Shown here: positions 15,428 through 19,916 of the stretch, in pieces
Numbering within the stretch: the stretch's first letter is position 1
How the letters are laid out: every line of letters starts with the position of its first letter
Origin: SVTX01 sp045638125
GTDB taxonomy: Bacteria; Bacillota; Clostridia; Oscillospirales; CAG-272
Length of the DNA stretch: 19,916 nt
Direction of reading: 5' to 3'
NCBI GenBank assembly: GCA_045638125.1
Contig: JAZUAS010000138.1
Coordinates: 1 to 19,916 of the forward strand
The notes under the pieces: model-generated
What the model was told of the DNA's origin: nothing
What the model saw: only the letters and a program-made list of their open reading frames with translations
Database searches by the model: none
Program-made: the position numbers and the translations under genes

Positions 15428-16783
15428 TTACTGTAAAGCGAAGCCGCAAAGATCATAGTCCTCAACTCTGCGGACTTTTACTTTAACGAACTCGCCGGGA
15501 GCGATCTTCTTTTCGGACTTGAAGAAGACCTTGCCGTCGATCTCGGGAGCATCTGCGGCGCTTCTACCAAAATAGTATTCGCTGACGGGATCGTAGTCCT
15601 CGCAAAGCACGTCGATGACAGAGCCTATCTTCTCGCGGTTCTTTTCCTCATTTATAAGCATCTGTGAGCGCATAAGAATGTCCTCGCGGTCGAGCTTGAC
15701 CTGCTCATCGATCTGGTCGGGGAGATTGTATGCGGGCGTGCCCTCCTCGCGCGAGTAGGTAAATACGCCTGCACGGTCAAATCTCTCGGACTTGATGAAC
15801 TCGGCAAGCTCGGTGAAGTCTTCTTCGGTCTCACCGGGGAAGCCAACGATAAACGTAGTGCGGATGGTCACGTCGGGAATCTCTTTCTTCAGCTTGGCAA
15901 GAACCTCTCTGATAAGCGCGCCGTCGCCGTGACGGTTCATGCGCTTGAGCACCGAGTTGCTGATGTGCTGAAGGGGAAGATCGATGTAGTTGAGAATTCT
16001 GGGATTGTTCTTCATCTCCTCGATAAGACCGTCGGTGATCTTGTCGGGGTAGCAGTAGAGAACTCTGATCCAAGGAATATTTGTCTCCTCGGTAATTCTA
16101 TGCAAAAGCTCGTCGAGACAGTACTTTCCGTAAAGGTCGATACCGTAGCGAGTGGTGTCCTGCGCGATAATGGTCAGCTCCTTGATGCCCATTTCGTCAA
16201 GCTCTTTCGCCTCGTCAACAAGCTCGTCCATGGGGCGGCTGCGGAATTTACCGCGAATGTCGGGGATTGCACAGTAGGTGCAGCGGTTGTCGCAGCCCTC
16301 GCTGATCTTGAGGTAAGCCGCGTATTCGGGAGTGGTCAGAATTCTGTCGCCGCCAAGCTTAACGGTGTTTTTGTCCTCGCGGGAGAAGTAGCGGCAGTCG
16401 GGCTCCCCCTTCTTGCGTTTCTTGCCTGCGTTTTCAGCGACCGACTCGACCGCTTCAACGATGTTGTGAATACTTCCAACGCCGAGCACCGCGTCAACCT
16501 CGGGGAATTCGGCGAGAATATCCTCGCCGTAACGCTCGGACATACATCCGGTTACGATAATACCCTTGAGAGAGTGATGCTTTTTGAGGTAAGCGATGTC
16601 GAGAATATTGTCGATCGCCTCTTTTTTAGCCGACTCGATAAAAGCACAGGTGTTGATTATAACTATGTCTGCCTCGGTTTCCTCGGGAGTGATCTCATAT
16701 CCCGCGGAAGCCAAGTGATGAAGCATAACCTCGGTGTCAAGCTGATTCTTGGGACAACCGAGAGAAATAAATCCAATTTTCAT
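15428..16783 (-). CDS. rimO: Ribosomal protein S12 methylthiotransferase RimO
   Basis: RimO is a radical-SAM enzyme with two iron-sulfur clusters that adds a methylthio group to the conserved aspartate of ribosomal protein S12. The 451-residue protein starts MKIGFISLGCPKNQLDTE. The N-terminal cluster cysteines are C10, C46 and C80; the radical-SAM C...C..C is C164, C168, C171 (GCDNRCTYC), followed by AIPDIRGKFRSR. The C-terminal TRAM domain (about 385-451) starts at REKIGSVIDVL. The S12-type motifs (PKN at 11-13, IPDIRGKFRSRP) point to RimO rather than MiaB. ATG 16783 has AAAAAAAGG upstream. Only about 22 bases separate it from the rnpB 3' end, without a terminator. Confidence 0.96.
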   Translation of the reverse strand: MKIGFISLGCPKNQLDTEVMLHHLASAGYEITPEETEADIVIINTCAFIESAKKEAIDNILDIAYLKKHHSLKGIIVTGCMSERYGEDILAEFPEVDAVLGVGSIHNIVEAVESVAENAGKKRKKGEPDCRYFSREDKNTVKLGGDRILTTPEYAAYLKISEGCDNRCTYCAIPDIRGKFRSRPMDELVDEAKELDEMGIKELTIIAQDTTRYGIDLYGKYCLDELLHRITEETNIPWIRVLYCYPDKITDGLIEEMKNNPRILNYIDLPLQHISNSVLKRMNRHGDGALIREVLAKLKKEIPDVTIRTTFIVGFPGETEEDFTELAEFIKSERFDRAGVFTYSREEGTPAYNLPDQIDEQVKLDREDILMRSQMLINEEKNREKIGSVIDVLCEDYDPVSEYYFGRSAADAPEIDGKVFFKSEKKIAPGEFVKVKVRRVEDYDLCGFALQ

Positions 16784-16806
16784 TCATTTTTAACCTTTTT
16801 TTGAAT

Positions 16807-17375
16807 TTGAATAGCTCCGTCTGTAAGCCGGGTTCTGTCTTAAACGGTCATCAATCTTTGCTTTTCGTCACCGAAAAGCTCCGACGCTCTCGCGCCGTGC
16901 CACCGAGGGGTATCCTTGCGGAGACGGGCGACTTTCCCCTGGGTGTTGCTTCGGATAGGGTTTACAGCAAACCTATGTTACCATAGGAGTGGGTGAGCTC
17001 TTACCTCGCCTTTCCACCATCACCTGAGTTGCTTTGGAAGGCGTAGAACAATGCTCGCGGAACTAATTGTAAACAAAGTTTTCTTTAAACTTAAAGTTTT
17101 TCCTTTAAGGAAGGAATTCTCGCAAGCGCGAATTCCAATTTTTTATGCGAGCATTTAGCCGCGCTTTTCCGCTCTGCCGTACCTAGTACGGCGACGAACG
17201 AAAAATCACGTCTTCTACATCCTCCAAAGCAACTCAGGCAGTCTATTTCTGTTGCACTTTCCCGACGATTACTCGTGGCTGACGTTATCAGTTATCCTGC
17301 CCTGTGAAGCCCGGACTTTCCTCACGCGAAGACCTTTCGGCATGATCGCGCGCGACCGTTCGGCGAAGCTATTCA
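16807..17375 (-). ncRNA. rnpB: RNase P RNA, class A, with enlarged P12
   Basis: This is the catalytic RNA of RNase P, which matures tRNA 5' ends. On the minus strand the universal blocks appear in order: GAGGAAAGTCCGGGCT, CAGGGCAG near the 5' end, AAAGTGCAACAGAAA, GAGGTAAGAGCTCACC, and near the 3' end ACAGAACCCGGCTTAC. P1 is formed by TGAATAGCT (from 17375) with AGCTATTCA (16808-16816), which sets the ends. The RNA is about 570 bases, well over the usual 350-420, because of a large insertion at P12 (17023-17238). The ends are accurate to a few bases. It has its own consensus promoter at 17380-17408. No protein is encoded here. Confidence 0.96.
17023..17238 (-). repeat. Inverted repeat forming the giant P12 domain of rnpB
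   Basis: CCTGAGTTGCTTTGGA (17023-17038) and its exact complement at 17223-17238 form a 16-pair stem enclosing 184 bases. Further nested pairings are GTAGAA (17043-17048) with TTCTAC (17213-17218) and AATGCTCGC (17050-17058) with GCGAGCATT (17147-17155). Two internal hairpins are GGAATTC/GAATTCC (17113-17119/17130-17136) and GCCGTAC/GTACGGC (17176-17182/17186-17192). The result is a branched arm. Confidence 0.85.
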
Positions 17376-17379
17376 TAAT

Positions 17380-17408
17380 ATTATATCATTAAATAATATG
17401 TTTGTCAA
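17380..17408 (-). promoter_or_regulatory. Consensus promoter of rnpB
   Basis: TTGACA (17403-17408), exactly 17 bases, and TATAAT (17380-17385), with TGA just before the -10. All twelve bases match the sigma-A consensus. The predicted start near 17374 coincides with the 5' end of helix P1. Confidence 0.93.
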
Positions 17409-17416
17409 CGGGTTTG

Positions 17417-17453
17417 AAAAAAAAGGACATCGCCTGTTGGATGTCCTTTTTTT
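17417..17453 (-). terminator. Rho-independent terminator after the histidine kinase gene
   Basis: GGACATC (17425-17431) pairs with GATGTCC (17440-17446) around an eight-base loop. The stem is flanked by A and T runs that extend it, and the minus-strand transcript ends in a run of eight U. It separates the two-component operon from the rnpB promoter, which starts nine bases further on. Confidence 0.9.
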
Positions 17454-17468
17454 GATGATATAAAATTG

Positions 17469-18602
17469 TTACGGTAGATAAACGGTAAATTTCGACCCGT
17501 TATGAGGCTCGCTTTCGACTGCAACCGAGCCGCCTGCAAGGGTAAGAATTCGTTGGACGATATTAAGTCCAATTCCGTTGCCTTTGGTGGCGTGAGAGGA
17601 GTCGCCCTGATAGAATTTTTCAAAAATTCGTTCCTTGACCTCTTGTGTCATGCCCTCGCCGCTATCTTCGATCGCAAAAACGATTTGCTCGCCCTCACGA
17701 GCCAGCCTGCAGCTTATTTTTCCCCCCTCGGGGGTGAATTTTATAGCGTTTGAAATAAGATTTATCCAGACGTGAGAAAGCATTTCCTCGTTGAATACGT
17801 ATTTGATCTCATCAAGCTCGATGTCAAGCTCAATATCCTTTTCGGTCCATGCCTTTTCAAGCAGAAGGATACATTTTCTTATCTGCTCGTCGAGATAAAA
17901 CTCGCTTTTTTCGGTGACGATAGACTGGTTTTCAAGCTTGGTCAAAAGCAGAATGTTTTGCGACATTGTTGCAAGTCGCTCGGATTCGGAAACGATTATA
18001 TCAATATATTCCTTATTCTGCTCCGCGGAAAGGTTACCGCTCTGGAGCTGACGCGCAAAGCCTCTTATTGAGACGATCGGCGTCTTAAATTCGTGCGAAA
18101 AATTGTTGATGAAGTCGTTTCGGAACATCTCGATGCCCTCAAGGTCAGACGCCATCTGGTTAAAGCTTCGCTCAAGATCACCTATCTCGGTGATAGCCTC
18201 GCTTTCTTTCTTTTCGGGTACACGCTTTTTAAAATTGCCCTTTGCTATGTCTCTCATCGCTTGGCTGATCCTGGTTATTCGTCCTATCCAGATCTTCATC
18301 GTGGCAAATGAAATACCTGTTCCGATAGCGATGCAGGAGACGCAAATTGCCGTGATAAGGAGTATTCTGTTATCTATGAGATATTCAAAAAAAGGGAATT
18401 GGCTGAGTATGAAGAATATAACCGCTGTAATTACGCCTGTAATTGCGAACATTACGCAAACCGCAAATGTGAATCTCGTTCGGAGCGTGTTGATCTTTTT
18501 TATTCGCTTACCCGAAAGCGAAAGAAGTGTGCGAACCGTTTTATTTTTTCTTCTTCGCTTTTTTTTGCTTACAGCAGCGTTGTCGTTGCGTCTTTTGCTC
18601 AT
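17469..18602 (-). CDS. Sensor histidine kinase (HAMP-HisKA-HATPase)
   Basis: A 377-residue membrane sensor kinase that phosphorylates the response regulator encoded just before it. A very basic cytoplasmic N-terminus (1-37, K/R-rich) leads to membrane segments at about 44-66 and 80-102. Only about a dozen residues lie outside between them, so it may be an intramembrane-sensing type. A HAMP linker follows (about 104-156), then the HisKA domain with the H box FSHEFKTP (phosphorylated H170), the N box NLISNAIKFTPEGG, and G boxes EDSGEGM and KGNGIGLNIV. Its ATG overlaps the regulator's TGA (ATGA). It ends just before a strong terminator. The signal is unknown. Confidence 0.93.
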   Translation of the reverse strand: MSKRRNDNAAVSKKKRRRKNKTVRTLLSLSGKRIKKINTLRTRFTFAVCVMFAITGVITAVIFFILSQFPFFEYLIDNRILLITAICVSCIAIGTGISFATMKIWIGRITRISQAMRDIAKGNFKKRVPEKKESEAITEIGDLERSFNQMASDLEGIEMFRNDFINNFSHEFKTPIVSIRGFARQLQSGNLSAEQNKEYIDIIVSESERLATMSQNILLLTKLENQSIVTEKSEFYLDEQIRKCILLLEKAWTEKDIELDIELDEIKYVFNEEMLSHVWINLISNAIKFTPEGGKISCRLAREGEQIVFAIEDSGEGMTQEVKERIFEKFYQGDSSHATKGNGIGLNIVQRILTLAGGSVAVESEPHNGSKFTVYLP

Positions 18603-19273
18603 TTCAAATGCACCGCCTTGTATCCGAGACCGCGAACCGTTACGATCTCAAAATCGGGGTTGTTTCTGTATTTGTCGCGCAGACGGCTGACGTGAACGTC
18701 AACGGTTCTCTCGTCGCTCTCACTGTCCATATCCCAGATCTCATCCATAAGCTGACGGCGAGTGAATATTTTTCCGGGGTAGGAAAGAAGCTTGAAGAGA
18801 AGCAAAAACTCCTTTTGGGGATGCTCGTTGGTGGTGTCACCGCAAACTACGGTAAAGGAATCGTAGTGCAGAGAAGTACTGCCAACGGTCAGCTTCTTCT
18901 CGCTGGCGATCTTTGCACGGCGCAAAAGCGCACCAACGCGGAGAACCATTTCCTCCTCGTCTACGGGCTTGGTCATATAGTCGTCTGTGCCGATGATGAA
19001 GCCCTTGCGCTTGTCTATGGGAGATGTCTTTGCGGTGACCATCAGTATCGGAATAGCGCTTCCGGACTGACGGATAGTTTCAGTGAATTCAAACCCGTCC
19101 ATACGGGGCATCATTATATCGAGAATTATAAGATCAACGTGCTTTTTGTCGAGCTGATCAAGAGCATCAATGCCATCGAATGCCTGAATAACGTTATAAC
19201 CGTACTGTTCAAGGACGGTTGCCATAAGCTTTCTTTGGTTTGTGTCGTCCTCGACTATCATTATGTTGAACAT
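18599..19273 (-). CDS. OmpR/PhoB-family response regulator
   Basis: A 224-residue transcription factor with a receiver domain (1 to about 118) and a winged-helix DNA-binding domain (about 128-224). The acidic pocket is E8-D9-D10, the phosphoacceptor is D52 in LDIMMPRMDG, and the switch residues lie in MVTAK and TKP. The C-terminal DERTVDVHVSRLRDKY and VRGLGYK blocks are typical of the OmpR class. The start at 19273 (MFNIMIVEDD) is preferred over the in-frame TTG at 19285 because the strong GGAGG (19279-19283) lies five bases before this ATG and would sit inside the longer version. It overlaps the kinase gene by four bases. Target genes are unknown. Confidence 0.94.
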   Translation of the reverse strand: MFNIMIVEDDTNQRKLMATVLEQYGYNVIQAFDGIDALDQLDKKHVDLIILDIMMPRMDGFEFTETIRQSGSAIPILMVTAKTSPIDKRKGFIIGTDDYMTKPVDEEEMVLRVGALLRRAKIASEKKLTVGSTSLHYDSFTVVCGDTTNEHPQKEFLLLFKLLSYPGKIFTRRQLMDEIWDMDSESDERTVDVHVSRLRDKYRNNPDFEIVTVRGLGYKAVHLK

Positions 19274-19344
19274 AATTGCCTCCAAGACTGTTAGAATTTG
19301 GTTTACGGTATTATTTTAACACGGAATTGTTAACTAAACATAAA

Positions 19345-19373
19345 TAGATATATCAAATTTTCCTTTTTGTCAA
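19345..19373 (-). promoter_or_regulatory. Candidate promoter of the two-component operon
   Basis: A perfect TTGACA (19368-19373) on the minus strand starts just after the U run of the preceding terminator. The -10 is uncertain: TATCTA (19345-19350) at 17 bases or TATATC (19347-19352) at 15 bases. The leader to the regulator start is about 65 bases. Confidence 0.4.
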
Positions 19374-19407
19374 GTAAAAAAGCGGGGAAGTCGATCGACT
19401 TCCCCGC
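19374..19407 (-). terminator. Palindromic terminator
   Basis: The 26-base perfect palindrome GCGGGGAAGTCGATCGACTTCCCCGC starts at 19382. On the minus strand it is followed by six T (19376-19381), the form of an intrinsic terminator for leftward transcription. It is the second of two hairpins downstream of ppdK. Confidence 0.8.
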
Positions 19408-19593
19408 AAAATTGCGAACAATTGTTTTCGGGCAATACCTTTTATTACGAAAAGGCAAAGTCGTTTATCATTTGTATAAAAGTACGGAAAATGAGCATTT
19501 TCTGTCCTTATGCCAAAAAATCGCTATTTTTTGGACAAATTACCCCTGAAATCTCTATTTCAACGCTATTTTGCAAGGTTTTAAGCGTAATAA
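19408..19593. other. Intergenic stretch between two hairpins, no clear gene
   Basis: About 190 AT-rich bases between the ppdK 3' hairpin and the palindromic terminator. I find no recognisable RNA family and no convincing promoter. On the minus strand there is a 17-codon ORF (19445-19498) with a well-placed AAGGA, and an AAAAAA/TTTTTT hairpin around 19520. Either could be chance. Confidence 0.4.
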
Positions 19594-19594
19594 G

Positions 19595-19626
19595 ACGACC
19601 TCATAGAATTTCTTCTACAAGGTCGT
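19595..19626 (-). terminator. 3' hairpin of ppdK
   Basis: In the minus-strand RNA ACGACCU-UG-UAGAA pairs with UUCUA-UG-AGGUCGU around a GAAA loop, giving 14 continuous pairs if the two central U-G/G-U wobbles form. On the plus strand those positions are C-A mismatches, so the structure belongs to leftward RNA. The following sequence CTTATT is only moderately U-rich, so termination may be partial. Confidence 0.65.
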
Positions 19627-19694
19627 AATTTTATTTTGTTTTGCCTATTGTGTTATAAGGCGGTTTGCCTTTTCACAACAATTTTAAATTTTGA

Positions 19695-19916
19695 TTAGCC
19701 CTTGATAGCTGCCTGAGCTGCTGCAAGACGTGCGATCGGTACTCTGAAGGGAGAGCAGGATACGTAGTCAAGGCCGATCTGGTGGCAGAACTCAACGCTT
19801 GTGGGGTCACCACCGTGCTCGCCACAGATACCTACATGGAGGTTCTTGTTAGCGGGACGACCGAGTTGGATAGCCATGTTCATGAGCTTACCAACACCGG
19901 TAGTGTCGAGCTTAGC
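19695..19916 (-). CDS. ppdK: Pyruvate, phosphate dikinase (partial, C-terminal end)
   Basis: The last 73 codons of pyruvate phosphate dikinase, which interconverts pyruvate, ATP and phosphate with phosphoenolpyruvate, AMP and pyrophosphate. It is a common glycolytic or gluconeogenic enzyme in anaerobic Clostridia. The C-terminal PEP-binding barrel blocks are present: GICGEHGGDP, whose cysteine is the acid-base residue in this family, then GLDYVSCSPFRVPIARLAAAQA, ending IKG and TAA at 19695. Most of the roughly 870-residue protein lies to the right of the window. The frame is open to the window edge. Confidence 0.95.
   Translation of the reverse strand, partial: AKLDTTGVGKLMNMAIQLGRPANKNLHVGICGEHGGDPTSVEFCHQIGLDYVSCSPFRVPIARLAAAQAAIKG

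Noticed and set aside
15929..16804. 291-codon plus-strand ORF opposite rimO
   Set aside because: It is antisense to a clearly identified gene, with no family match and no ribosome binding site of note.
16801..16986. Short plus-strand ORF at the rnpB 3' end
   Set aside because: It overlaps the RNase P RNA and translates the complement of conserved RNA blocks; this is not a gene.
17113..17136. Perfect GGAATTC inverted repeat considered as an insertion-element end
   Set aside because: It is a hairpin inside the P12 arm of rnpB; there is no transposase and no target duplication.
19274..19285. Longer response regulator starting at TTG 19285
   Set aside because: The GGAGG ribosome binding site for ATG 19273 would lie inside it.
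18527..19294. 255-codon plus-strand ORF opposite the response regulator
   Set aside because: It mirrors the conserved receiver and winged-helix coding sequence of the other strand.

Overview
The window reads as chromosomal core DNA of an anaerobic, endospore-forming member of the Clostridia, possibly a gut lineage. The evidence is a complete spoIIIAA-AH operon, an FtsK/SpoIIIE-type DNA translocase, a class A RNase P RNA, pyruvate phosphate dikinase, the rimO-pgsA pair, and a BspA-like leucine-rich-repeat lipoprotein of the kind common in host-associated Firmicutes. The species cannot be named from sequence alone. I see no transposon, phage, CRISPR array, tRNA or rRNA.

Left part (1-1494). The 5' part of rpsO (S15) runs leftward out of the window, behind a near-consensus promoter and a long, structured leader that looks like an S15 autoregulatory site. 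Next, also leftward, are two half-size TSUP (TauE/SafE) permease ORFs. They lie in the same reading frame and are separated by a single TAG plus one codon.

ftsK operon (1361-6630, rightward). An extended -10 promoter precedes ftsK/spoIIIE, a protein carrying a second copy of the FtsK gamma DNA-binding domain, a divergent Lgt-like membrane protein and a CPBP intramembrane protease. A strong terminator overlaps the last stop codon.

spoIIIA operon (6641-11618, rightward). All eight genes AA to AH are present in canonical order with tight spacing. They encode the ATPase and membrane channel that link mother cell and forespore during engulfment. A 94-base gap before AH may hold an internal promoter. 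A P-loop ATPase of unknown function (PRK06851-like) follows, and a hairpin lies between converging genes.

Right part (12898-19916, all leftward). In genome order: the LRR lipoprotein, pgsA, rimO, rnpB, a histidine kinase/response regulator pair and the 3' end of ppdK. rnpB has a perfect TTGACA/TATAAT promoter and an unusually large branched insertion at P12. It ends about 22 bases before rimO with no terminator, so rimO-pgsA may be read from the rnpB promoter. The window joins housekeeping functions (translation, RNA processing, phospholipid synthesis, chromosome segregation) to sporulation. The points most worth a second look are the standalone gamma-domain protein, the oversized rnpB P12 domain, and the same-frame split transporter.
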